This document shows positions 7,948 through 14,432 of a stretch of DNA of 14,786 bases, in pieces (position 1 is the stretch's first letter; each line of letters starts with the position of its first letter). This stretch comes from an uncultured Collinsella sp. (lineage in GTDB: Bacteria > Actinomycetota > Coriobacteriia > Coriobacteriales > Coriobacteriaceae), in assembly GCA_934654625.1 (NCBI GenBank), contig CAKUGM010000040.1, positions 1-14,786 of the forward strand, given 5' to 3'. Both the position numbers and the translations under genes were made by a program. The notes beneath the pieces are model-generated. The model saw nothing but the letters and a program-made list of their open reading frames with translations. It was not told the DNA's origin and searched no databases.

Positions 7948-9258
7948 TTAGCTAACAGGATGAAATATTCCCTGCTGGCGAAGCTTCTCACTAACACGAT
8001 ACTGTTCAGCATCAGGAACGTTCGTAAATTCAACCGTCCTATCGTAGTTTTGCTTTATAACTTCCTCAATCTCAGCAAGAGACACCCGGAAGAATTCTCG
8101 GCGCTGATTTACTATATTTACTTTTCTATCTTCAAAAGCCCTATGCAAGGCAGCCTCAAGTTTTGGAGCATCGTCACAGAAGATGAGCGCATGCACATCA
8201 AAGTTAAATGGAACAGATGCGTCGCCAAGCTCTCTAACCCTTTCCATCGGATCGAGTCTTCTTGTCATTCCAATTTTGTAGACGTTCTCTCCGAAGGATC
8301 CGATATTAGATATAACATACACAAAACCAGCTTTTTGATTCGCCTCTCTGTAGTCAACATCCATTACTGCTTTATCGACATCCTCAAGCTTCGCTTTCAG
8401 CTCTTGAGCTTTCTCCTCGAGCGCTGCGCGTTCGTCATCAGCCGCATCCTTAATCCTCTCGGAGATTTCTTTATACGCATTGAGATATTGCCTGCGCTCC
8501 TTTTCGAGCTTTTTTCTTTCCGCCGCAATCTCGCGCTCAAGCTTGCGCGCTTCGCGCTCCTGCTCACGCGCTTCCCTAAGCGCTTCTTTTTCCTTTTCTT
8601 TCTCCTGTGCGAACTCGAAAGCAAGTTGCACTTCCTTCTTCTTAAGATTCACGTAAGAGAGCGGAATAGACACACCAACAGTCTTTCCATTTCGGTTAAT
8701 GACTTCGGCGACCTTAGAAACCTGCTCGAGAGATCTTTGAACGTTCGCGTACTTAACCTTTCTAACGATTTCGTCGCATTCCCCGTTATAGGCGCGCATA
8801 AGGAGCCTTGAAAGCTCGCGAACCATCGCCCTTCCCTTAGCAGCACTACCATTAACAGTCCAACTAGTAGAATCCGCCGACTTGCTGAATAGTTTTACCG
8901 CCTCCTTCTGCTCCTTCCTGCAAGCAGCGAGGGCTTCCTTGTAATGCGTCGAATCGGCAAACTCGAACCGAGGCTTATAAAGGCCAAATTCCTGAACAAG
9001 CGCATCGTCATCAAGAGATGCGAGCTCTCTTGTTTTTTCTCCAATTTGTATACAGAGACTGCCGTTTTCAGCCTCCAGTTTTTTGCGCTTTGCCTCCAAT
9101 AGCTCAAGCAACCTTGAGAGGTTGGCCTTCTGGGACTCGAGACTTCCCAGCTCTTGTTTCAGCCTCTCCGCATTACGCATCTCGGGTGACAGCTGCGCTT
9201 CAAGCTCTGCGATTCTCGCTTTGTATTCAGATACCTTAAACATGTCGGAAATGGACAT
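7948..9258 (-). CDS. DUF4041 coiled-coil protein with C-terminal T5orf172/GIY-YIG nuclease-like domain
   Basis: A 436-aa protein in three parts. Residues about 8-80 form a coiled coil. Residues about 82-215 match DUF4041 as I know it: FGLYKPRFEFADSTHYKEAL, EQKEAVK, then RAYNGECDEIV and INRNGKTVGV. A second very charged coiled coil covers about 215-300. The C-terminus (311-392) has the T5orf172/GIY-YIG layout: VYVISN (313-318) for GIY, YKIG (327-330) for YIG, R334, a PMERVRELG helix, E368 in LEAALHRAF and REFF (387-390), so candidate catalytic residues are present. The ATG at 9258 has AGAAAGGG upstream; a TTG at 9318 in frame is a weaker start. Such proteins occur in phages and accessory regions; biochemical function is not established to my knowledge. 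The gene follows an XRE regulator on the same strand and is AT-richer than the flanks. Confidence 0.9.
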   Translation of the reverse strand: MSISDMFKVSEYKARIAELEAQLSPEMRNAERLKQELGSLESQKANLSRLLELLEAKRKKLEAENGSLCIQIGEKTRELASLDDDALVQEFGLYKPRFEFADSTHYKEALAACRKEQKEAVKLFSKSADSTSWTVNGSAAKGRAMVRELSRLLMRAYNGECDEIVRKVKYANVQRSLEQVSKVAEVINRNGKTVGVSIPLSYVNLKKKEVQLAFEFAQEKEKEKEALREAREQEREARKLEREIAAERKKLEKERRQYLNAYKEISERIKDAADDERAALEEKAQELKAKLEDVDKAVMDVDYREANQKAGFVYVISNIGSFGENVYKIGMTRRLDPMERVRELGDASVPFNFDVHALIFCDDAPKLEAALHRAFEDRKVNIVNQRREFFRVSLAEIEEVIKQNYDRTVEFTNVPDAEQYRVSEKLRQQGIFHPVS

Positions 9259-9272
9259 CGTCGTTACCCTTT

Positions 9273-9302
9273 CTATTTGAAACAGATAAGCACCATGCCC
9301 AT
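9273..9302 (-). CDS. Possible nine-residue leader ORF ahead of the DUF4041 gene
   Basis: GGAGGG (9309-9314 on this strand) lies 6 bases before an ATG whose frame reads MGMVLICFK and then TAG. The stop ends 14 bases before the DUF4041 ATG, and the DUF4041 ribosome site begins immediately after it. The ribosome site is stronger than that of the main gene, so ribosomes entering here could control or couple downstream translation. At nine codons it may also be chance; conservation in related genomes would decide. Confidence 0.3.
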   Translation of the reverse strand: MGMVLICFK

Positions 9303-9340
9303 CGTTTCCCTCCAACAATCCTAGACCCTAATACGGCTGC

Positions 9341-9709
9341 CTAGGTGAATTCGGCAAGATTATCAACCTCGGTCATCTTGTCCCTCTGGAAAGACGATGC
9401 AGCACCACTGGCTTTCACAACTGTAAGAATGCAGGCGCGAACGGAAGCATCACAAGCGTTATATGAATCTAGCAGCATTCTCTCATTCGGCGACAGACTA
9501 TCGAAGCCTCCCGGATGCTCCTCATGCCAGCCAAATAAGTCATTCGGCGTACATCCGAACAAATGACACATATCAACAATTGATTCGGCATTTGGATATG
9601 AAACCCCCTTCTCCCATGACTGGATGGTTACATAGCTCTTACCAATTGCCTTTGCGAGACCTCTCTGCGTTATCCCTCGTTCGCAACGCAGCCTCTTTAT
9701 ATGAAGCAT
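9341..9709 (-). CDS. XRE-family helix-turn-helix regulator (paralogue 1)
   Basis: A 122-aa predicted DNA-binding repressor. The N-terminal Cro/C1 HTH (about residues 5-58) includes GITQRGLAKAIGKSYVTIQS and WEKG, the textbook second and third helices plus the W-x-x-G turn. It continues to GCTPNDLFGW and then a conserved tail (SPNERMLLDSYNACDASVRACIL) shared with two neighbouring regulators. I used the ATG at 9709; another in-frame ATG lies at 9721 and the ribosome-site evidence is poor for both, since only a G-run stands between them. Its stop is 82 bases before the DUF4041 start on the same strand, so it probably heads a two-gene unit and may autoregulate, as restriction-modification controller genes do. 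That role is inference from position. Confidence 0.9.
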   Translation of the reverse strand: MLHIKRLRCERGITQRGLAKAIGKSYVTIQSWEKGVSYPNAESIVDMCHLFGCTPNDLFGWHEEHPGGFDSLSPNERMLLDSYNACDASVRACILTVVKASGAASSFQRDKMTEVDNLAEFT

Positions 9710-9916
9710 TAGCCCCCCCATCTAAAAACCGATTAACTACACTGCCTCCGCTACCTCAAAGCGCTCTCGGGATGCAAAGATACCCTTAATGCACAAAACG
9801 CGAGAAACAGACAACACCTCATAGCACAATCACCAAATTGCATTATCATCAAGCCCGCCGGACCAATGCCTATTACATCAGAATGCCCAGCAAAACCAGT
9901 TCGAGAAAGGCTCGAA
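9710..9916. promoter_or_regulatory. Divergent control region between two XRE genes
   Basis: The starts of the two XRE genes face away from each other here, so promoters for both must lie inside unless they extend upstream. A separated inverted pair TAATGCA (9787-9793) and TGCATTA (9839-9845) is the clearest dyad, a candidate operator for either regulator. No good -35/-10 pair was found; a TATCAT at 9844 is the nearest -10-like hexamer on the + strand. Confidence 0.3.
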
Positions 9917-10261
9917 ATGAAGCTCATGCTTAAAGAGCTAAGAATCGCAGCAGGATTGACTCAGCGGGAACTTGCCAACGCGCTGAACATCCCAGAACGC
10001 ACATATGGATCATATGAACGCGAGGAGCGCACAATCACCCTCAAGCTATCATGGGCCATCTGCGACGCTCTTGGCTGTACACCAAACGACTTGGTAGGCC
10101 GGCCAATAAATGGGCTGACACCCGATGAATCCACTCTGGTCAAAAACTACAGAGCATGCGACGAGCCGACACGCACATGCATCTTAGAGGTGGCAGAAAA
10201 TGGCGCTTTGGCGACCTCCATCAAATTGAATCCCAATAATTGGCCCACAATACTTGATTAA
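9917..10261 (+). CDS. XRE-family helix-turn-helix regulator (paralogue 2)
   Basis: A 114-aa Cro/C1-type regulator. The HTH spans about residues 4-58: LRIAAGLTQRELANALNIPE, then RTYGSYEREER in place of the canonical WExG turn. It is followed by ALGCTPNDLVG and the shared tail (LTPDESTLVKNYRACDEPTRTCIL). I chose the ATG at 9917 because GAAAGG lies 6-7 bases upstream; an in-frame ATG at 9866 would add 17 residues with no HTH content and a poor ribosome site. It is transcribed away from paralogue 1 and converges with the small 69-aa regulator, leaving 31 bases between stops. Probably binds in the shared upstream region; the target is inferred only. Confidence 0.85.
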   Translation: MKLMLKELRIAAGLTQRELANALNIPERTYGSYEREERTITLKLSWAICDALGCTPNDLVGRPINGLTPDESTLVKNYRACDEPTRTCILEVAENGALATSIKLNPNNWPTILD

Positions 10262-10292
10262 CGACTTTCCGACACATGCCCAAAAGCCCGAA

Positions 10293-10502
10293 TTAATCAT
10301 CACCTGCGTGCTCGATTAGATAAAACTCTTCAACGGTCATTCCCAGGTTGGCAATAATCGCACATGCCTTACCCCAAGTAGGATCTTTAACTTTCCCATT
10401 AACTAATTTGGATATGTATTGAGCCGTCACGTCGTCATCAACTAAGTCACAAGCCCTGAGACCCTTTTCTTTCATCAGCTTTTTGAGCGTGTCTACGAAC
10501 AT
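10293..10502 (-). CDS. Small Cro/C1-type helix-turn-helix protein
   Basis: A 69-aa single-domain DNA-binding protein. LKKLMKEKGLRACDLVDDD begins the HTH, and YISKLVNGKVKDPTWGKACAIIANLGMTVEEF matches the recognition helix, the N-G-x-x-x-P turn and the last helices of Cro-like domains. It lacks the CTPNDL tail of its three neighbours, so it is not a simple copy of them. The ATG is preceded by a weak GAAAG. It lies 85 bases downstream of the 162-aa XRE gene on the same strand and could be cotranscribed with it. Short repressors of this kind are common in prophage and islet control circuits. Confidence 0.85.
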   Translation of the reverse strand: MFVDTLKKLMKEKGLRACDLVDDDVTAQYISKLVNGKVKDPTWGKACAIIANLGMTVEEFYLIEHAGDD

Positions 10503-10587
10503 ATAGATTATCTTTCAGACAAATTATCAAAAGCGAGCTAAATCCAGAACCGATGCGATTGAGTTTGCTTGGTCACTCATTAACTTG

Positions 10588-11076
10588 TCACTGGACATCA
10601 ACATCTTCTTTCTCGACAAGTCTGGCCTTGAGCTTTGCAATCGTTTTGTCGCGTTCGAACAGTTCGCGCCTCAGCCTTCGAACATTCAGGCAGGGACCCT
10701 CATCCCACCCTTCCTCAAAAGCTCGGTACCGTTCTTCGCCACCGGAAATGCCCTCATCCCCGCAAATAGAAATTCTTGCGCTATTTCTGCAGACAATAAG
10801 GATACTCGCACGGACAAGCTCGTCACACCTACGGAAGCTGCTCAATAGGTCCTTTTCGGCATCCGAAAGGCTTGAAGTATCTGACCAACCAACTAAATCG
10901 TTCGGGGTACATCCTAGAATCCCCGCGCATTTGCAGACATCTTCAATCTGCATCGGCGTTTCTACGCGCTCCCAAGATCCCACGACACGCGGAGTGACGC
11001 CGATTTTCCTTCCCAGCTCGCCCTGCGTCATCCCTCGGCTCTTCCGAATCTTTTTAAGCAGGAGCACGTATCTCAT
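10588..11076 (-). CDS. XRE-family regulator with C-terminal extension (paralogue 3)
   Basis: A 162-aa regulator: HTH at about residues 5-58 (IRKSRGMTQGELGRKIGVTP, then VVGSWERVE), then ILGCTPNDLVGW and the tail seen in its two neighbours (LSDAEKDLLSSFRRCDELVRASIL). Unlike them it continues for about 60 residues, ending in a charged helix (RRLRRELFERDKTIAKLKARLVEKED) that could form a coiled coil for dimerisation or partner binding. The start at 11076 has GGAG six bases upstream; a TTG immediately before adds one codon and cannot be excluded. It opens the right side of the accessory cluster and is probably transcribed with the 69-aa regulator. Confidence 0.88.
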   Translation of the reverse strand: MRYVLLLKKIRKSRGMTQGELGRKIGVTPRVVGSWERVETPMQIEDVCKCAGILGCTPNDLVGWSDTSSLSDAEKDLLSSFRRCDELVRASILIVCRNSARISICGDEGISGGEERYRAFEEGWDEGPCLNVRRLRRELFERDKTIAKLKARLVEKEDVDVQ

Positions 11077-11207
11077 CAATCACTCCGGTTTCCCTCGCGA
11101 CAATCCGCTTCCATCTGCGTTAGTTTAACCGACCAGATTCAACGACATTTTCGCAATCGCTATCGCCGGGGGCACCATAGTCGTAAGCGCCACTTCAGTC
11201 CGCCCCC

Positions 11208-11993
11208 TTACGGCAAGCATGCCTCGATAACATCCCTGCCCCTGAGCACGTCAATCCAGCCACCGGGAATGCCGTCGAAGCCGTAGACAATGCCGGCAAG
11301 GGCGCCGGCGACCGCAGCCGTTGTGTCGGTATCGTCGCCAAGATTGACGGCCGCCAGCACGCACTCAGCGTAGCTCGAGGTGTTGGCAAGGCACCAAAGC
11401 GCTGCCTCATACGTATGGAGAACGTATCCGCCGGAGCTGATCGAGCTGCGCGCCTTCCGGGCATCAACCCCGCCCATGGCCACGGCATCGCCAACCGGCA
11501 TGCCGTCGACGAGCGCCTTGGCAACGCGCACCATTCGCACGCACGCCTCGGTTGAAGTCGGATGCGCGTGAGTAATGGCAGAGACGGCGCGAATCTCATC
11601 ATCCGTCACGTCGAAAAACGCCAAAGGAATCGTGCGCATAAGCGAACCGTTGCCGTTATCGCGCTCGCCAGACAGACCGTGACCTGCGATGAGCGCACGC
11701 GCCGTCGCTCCTCCTATGTCAAAAAGCCCATCGCATGTGTAAGCGCCATCGCGATACCATGCCAGGAACCGACCACGTATGTCCTCGATGTCGATGTGCC
11801 CCACCTCGCGATAGCTGTCGCATATCGCGAGCGCCATGGACGTATCGTCGCTCCAGGTGCCGGCCGGCTGTCCATGCGTGCCAAAGCCGACCATCCCGGT
11901 GCACTCAAACGTATCCCGCTCGCGGAATTCAAACGGAACCCCCAGCGCATCGCCAACAGCCTGGCCGTATATGCAGTCTCGAACGTTTGCCAT
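11208..11993 (-). CDS. ADP-ribosylglycohydrolase family protein (DraG/ARH-like)
   Basis: A 261-aa cytosolic, Mg-dependent hydrolase that removes ADP-ribose from proteins or other acceptors. Family motifs are intact: YGQAVGDALGVPFEF (9-23), WSDDTSM (47-53; the DDT metal ligands), NGNGSLMRTIPLA, ITHAHPTS, and the C-terminal metal motif NLGDDTDTTAA (217-227). Length is normal. AAGGAG lies seven bases before the ATG. It is the last gene of a same-strand series; the metallophosphoesterase gene ends 60 bases upstream, so the two may be cotranscribed. No ADP-ribosyltransferase is visible nearby, so the substrate could be encoded elsewhere or be free ADP-ribose derivatives or nucleic-acid adducts. 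Confidence 0.95.
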   Translation of the reverse strand: MANVRDCIYGQAVGDALGVPFEFRERDTFECTGMVGFGTHGQPAGTWSDDTSMALAICDSYREVGHIDIEDIRGRFLAWYRDGAYTCDGLFDIGGATARALIAGHGLSGERDNGNGSLMRTIPLAFFDVTDDEIRAVSAITHAHPTSTEACVRMVRVAKALVDGMPVGDAVAMGGVDARKARSSISSGGYVLHTYEAALWCLANTSSYAECVLAAVNLGDDTDTTAAVAGALAGIVYGFDGIPGGWIDVLRGRDVIEACLP

Positions 11994-12053
11994 GATGATT
12001 CTCCTTGCCCTCGGCAGCTTCCTCCCGGCTTCCAGCCGACAACCAGACCAGCG

Positions 12054-12752
12054 TTACTCCAAAGCGACAATGTCCTGATAGACGAGGCGATGCCGCGCAT
12101 CACGCCATTCGTCACCGTGATAATGCCCAAAGAACCACGACCGGAATTGCAAGCGGGCATCCAGCTCGCCTAAAAACCGCTGCAAGCGATTGTTCACAAA
12201 CTCGCGCCCGTGCTCCCGGCAGAGTCCCTCTGCAATGGCAACCGGAGCCTCATGCGTCACCACATAGTCAACGGACCAGCCAGCCCGATCAAGCACAGCT
12301 CGACAGTGGACCATCTCCCTATCTCCAGGCACCTCTTGAGGCCACCAGTTGACCCCTACTCGGCGAAGCTCGATATCATTGCTCGCAGCGCCGCCCATCG
12401 CAAGCACCCTTGCCCCTGCGATGTCAAACACCTCACCGCGCATGAGATGCAGCACATGCGGCCGCACCTCATGGACGCGCCCGGCATGCCACTCTCTCAC
12501 GGGCAGTTCCGACAACATCTGGTGATTCTCATGGTTGCCATCGACAAAGCACGTAGTCCAAGGCTTGGATTCAAACCAATCGAGCCAGTACGTATCAGTA
12601 TTGGACCCGTTCCAAACAAACCCAAAGTCACCAGCAACAATTACCACGTCATCGCGTGTGAGGTCGCGCCCCAGGGGCCAACTTCGAAAGGAGAAGCGGC
12701 TCGCGCCATACTCGGCGACGCGATGAATATCACCCGTAACAAATATGGACAT
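12054..12752 (-). CDS. Calcineurin-like metallophosphoesterase
   Basis: A 232-aa phosphoesterase with a complete two-metal site: D8-x-H10 in VTGDIH, D42 in AGDFG, N73-H74-E75 in DGNHEN, H167 in THEAP and GHYH (209-212). No signal peptide, so cytosolic. The series TGDIH, GDFG, DGNHEN is typical of small bacterial phosphoesterases and does not identify the substrate (phosphoprotein, nucleotide or cyclic nucleotide). GAGGAGG lies seven bases before the ATG. It sits between the SDR gene (119 bases upstream) and the ADP-ribosylglycohydrolase (60 bases downstream). A link to ADP-ribose or nucleotide turnover is suggested by position only. Confidence 0.95.
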   Translation of the reverse strand: MSIFVTGDIHRVAEYGASRFSFRSWPLGRDLTRDDVVIVAGDFGFVWNGSNTDTYWLDWFESKPWTTCFVDGNHENHQMLSELPVREWHAGRVHEVRPHVLHLMRGEVFDIAGARVLAMGGAASNDIELRRVGVNWWPQEVPGDREMVHCRAVLDRAGWSVDYVVTHEAPVAIAEGLCREHGREFVNNRLQRFLGELDARLQFRSWFFGHYHGDEWRDARHRLVYQDIVALE

Positions 12753-12809
12753 GGCAGCACCTCCTCATGGACAAATCGTACGCTCTCGTGCGGACAGGAA
12801 ATGCACCTA

Positions 12810-12830
12810 GGGCGCCTCAACCGAGCGCCC
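12810..12830 (-). terminator. GC-rich hairpin between SDR and phosphoesterase genes
   Basis: GGGCGC (12810-12815) and GCGCCC (12825-12830) form a six-base stem with a nine-base loop, 42 bases past the SDR stop. No clear T-run follows on the - strand, so it is at best a weak or attenuating terminator. Confidence 0.25.
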
Positions 12831-12871
12831 GGCGCCACTAGGTCACCGTCGCTGCACGGCGCCCCGAGCTC

Positions 12872-13588
12872 CTAGAACGGCGCCTTTGTCACACGATGGA
12901 GGCGAATCTCGTCGCAAACGGCATCGCTACGATGCGTGAGCAGGTACTCCGCTGCATCCGCAACGTCCTCGGGCAAAATCATAGGCGTCCCCACAATCTC
13001 GGGACGCACTTTGGCGACCATGTCGGTCAAAACGCCGCCCGGGGAGATAAGGTGAACGCGAACGCCATCTTCGAAGACCTCGTTGGCAAACGATTTGGAA
13101 AGGCCGCACAGGGCGTGCTTGCTGGCAACATAGACACTCTGATTGGGATAACCCTCATGGGCAACAACGGAGCAAACGTTGATGATCTCGGGCGCCGGCG
13201 ATGCCTTAAGGAGCGGCAGCGTCTCGCGCATGAGGATGAACGGGGCGCGTACGTTTGTTGCCATCACGGTGTCGAACTCTTTGGTCGATATGCCCTCCAG
13301 CGGCCCCGATTGCACGACGCCGGCGTTATTCACCAGGATATCGAGCCCGCCAGTTGCACGAACATACCCCACAAGTGCCAGGATACTGTTCTCGTCCGTA
13401 AGGTCGCAGGTGACAGTCTTGGCGGCACCCGGGCAAAGAGCAGCAGTCTCATTGAGCGTAGTAGCGCCGGTCCTGCCCACCAGGACAACATCGCAGCCAA
13501 GCTCGCTCAACCGCTGGGCAACGGCCCTGCCAATACCCGAACCCGCCCCAGTAATTAAAGCTCGATGTCCTTCGACACTCGTTTTCAT
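12872..13588 (-). CDS. Short-chain dehydrogenase/reductase (classical SDR)
   Basis: A 238-aa NAD(P)-dependent oxidoreductase. Cofactor motif TGAGSGIG (13-20), acidic turn D62 in CDLTD, NNAG (87-90), Asn112, and the catalytic S140 - Y153 - K157 set (YVASK) are all present. SPGG (the usual PG motif) comes after the active site. V37-G38-R39-T40 after beta-2 offers an Arg compatible with NADP preference, which is inference. Length is slightly short of the 250-aa norm. A GGAGGAG site 6-8 bases before the ATG fixes the start. It may head a unit with the phosphoesterase and ADP-ribosylglycohydrolase, although the 119-base gap contains a hairpin. Substrate is not predictable. Confidence 0.95.
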   Translation of the reverse strand: MKTSVEGHRALITGAGSGIGRAVAQRLSELGCDVVLVGRTGATTLNETAALCPGAAKTVTCDLTDENSILALVGYVRATGGLDILVNNAGVVQSGPLEGISTKEFDTVMATNVRAPFILMRETLPLLKASPAPEIINVCSVVAHEGYPNQSVYVASKHALCGLSKSFANEVFEDGVRVHLISPGGVLTDMVAKVRPEIVGTPMILPEDVADAAEYLLTHRSDAVCDEIRLHRVTKAPF

Positions 13589-13624
13589 TTGGACTCCTCC
13601 CGCTCGATGCCCTTGCCGGTTTTG

Positions 13625-13639
13625 CTATGTGCATCATAG
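13625..13639. promoter_or_regulatory. Dyad upstream of the SDR gene (possible operator)
   Basis: CTATG-TGCAT-CATAG is a perfect five-base dyad with a five-base spacer, 37 bases before the SDR ATG. On the - strand it contains TATGAT, a fair -10 hexamer, but no matching -35 was seen. A second palindrome GGTAACC lies at 13644-13650, beside an A/T-rich run. Confidence 0.3.
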
Positions 13640-13840
13640 GGCGGGTAACCTTTCTTTTTTATTTCCAGCGTTGAAATTGCAAGAAATGCTGCAGGAGCGG
13701 CTAGAATGAGCCTGAAGCATCACTCGATTAAACTGCCGAGCGTTCCGGAACAACAGCCTCGCCTGAACGACTCCCCACTCCGGCAGCTCAAGCAACCACA
13801 CCGGATGTCGGAATTATTGCCCGCCTCCCTTTGCGAATCG

Positions 13841-14056
13841 TCACGTCCTATTATGCTCAAAGTTCATCGTTGGCAGCTCGCAGTAGCCCGTAAGCGAGTC
13901 CAGCACTGTCTCTTCAAGCCAGTCCGCAGCGCTCGCAACAGCATCCTCAAGGTCGTCACCAAACGTTGCGCCTTCCATCGGCGGACAGGGAAAGGCATCC
14001 ACATAGCCTCCGTCGCCGTCAAAAAACTCGAATTCCAAAACGTAAACCATATTCAT
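13841..14056 (-). CDS. HicB-like antitoxin domain protein, short
   Basis: A 71-aa protein that fits the HicB fold: VYVLEFEFFDGDGGYVDAFP, then the glycine/threonine turn GATFGDDLEDAVASAADWLE and a final helix. This matches the YxxxFE...GGYxVxFPD..G..T.GdtleEA..na pattern of HicB N-domains. It stops soon after that domain and has no C-terminal HTH or ribbon-helix-helix, so it may be a truncated antitoxin or a stand-alone HicB-like protein. I chose the ATG at 14056 because the HicB pattern begins there; an upstream ATG at 14128 adds 24 residues without domain content, and the ribosome site is weak. No HicA toxin (short, dsRBD-like, with catalytic His in a GSHH-type motif) was found on either side. 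Confidence 0.75.
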   Translation of the reverse strand: MNMVYVLEFEFFDGDGGYVDAFPCPPMEGATFGDDLEDAVASAADWLEETVLDSLTGYCELPTMNFEHNRT

Positions 14057-14163
14057 GGCTCTATATCCACATGTTTGATTACCGGATGATTGGCACCGTT
14101 CAAGATGCTGAAATGACGCCCACGCCACGCCCGCGGCTGCAACTCTAGGACGAAGCGATGCAA
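14053..14163 (-). CDS. Possible 36-aa ORF overlapping the HicB-like start by ATGA
   Basis: A frame from TTG at 14163 reads 36 codons and ends in TGA whose bases overlap the HicB-like ATG as ATGA, the classic coupling junction. The peptide contains LELQPRAWRGRHFS and ends NHPVIKHVDIEP. It resembles no family I know and is not a HicA. It follows the 56-aa gene by five bases. The TTG start has no convincing ribosome site, so this may be a decayed gene fragment or chance. Confidence 0.25.
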   Translation of the reverse strand: MHRFVLELQPRAWRGRHFSILNGANHPVIKHVDIEP

Positions 14164-14168
14164 TGCAC

Positions 14169-14339
14169 CTATTTATCCTTCTTGGCAGCCTTCTGGTTCT
14201 TCAAGTAGTTCTCGTGGATCCGCTTCGACTCCGGCAGAGAAATTACCTCGAAGCTCTCTTTGGCACGTGCATCAGCACGGCGCTTGAATTCATCGCTCGC
14301 GAAATATTCCGCATCCGACATCAACCTGCGTTCACTCAT
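14169..14339 (-). CDS. Small hypothetical protein (56 aa)
   Basis: A 56-codon frame starting with ATG at 14339: MSERRLMSDAEYFASDEF, then KRRADARAKESFEVISLPES and a Lys-rich end (LKNQKAAKKDK). Composition is that of a soluble, helical, charged protein with no cysteine, signal or membrane segment. AAGGA lies about ten bases before the ATG, a slightly long but usable spacing. It lies between a terminator-like hairpin upstream and the HicB-like gene downstream, on the same strand. No family recognised. Protein-like composition and the clean start support coding over chance. Confidence 0.55.
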   Translation of the reverse strand: MSERRLMSDAEYFASDEFKRRADARAKESFEVISLPESKRIHENYLKNQKAAKKDK

Positions 14340-14410
14340 AAGTCCACAATCCTTACTCCGGCATCCTCACCAGGCAGCAAAACTAGCAGTTAGAACGTCA
14401 ATCCAAAACG

Positions 14411-14432
14411 AGAGGCTTACGCATAAGCCTCT
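14411..14432 (-). terminator. Hairpin terminator at the end of the 115-aa gene
   Basis: A perfect nine-base stem (AGAGGCTTA / TAAGCCTCT) with a CGCA loop overlaps the stop codon of the 115-aa gene. On the - strand it is followed by CGTTTTGG, a short T-run, consistent with an intrinsic terminator of modest strength. If active it separates this gene from the 56-aa gene. Confidence 0.45.

Noticed and set aside
7933..8811. A 292-codon + strand open frame with a TATAAT hexamer (7904-7909) upstream
   Set aside because: It is antisense to the DUF4041/GIY-YIG gene, and its Phe/Leu/Ser-rich product is the mirror of that gene's Lys/Glu-rich coiled coil. There is no good -35 and no recognisable domain.
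11562..12173. A 203-codon + strand frame across the ADP-ribosylglycohydrolase and phosphoesterase genes
   Set aside because: It spans two genes in antisense, including the intergenic gap, and shows no domain. Both - strand genes have complete catalytic motifs.
13706..14089. A 127-codon + strand frame with AGGAG upstream of its ATG
   Set aside because: It overlaps the HicB-like gene in antisense, and only the - strand product shows a recognisable domain. Its basic, low-complexity translation is not convincing, although the ribosome site gave pause.
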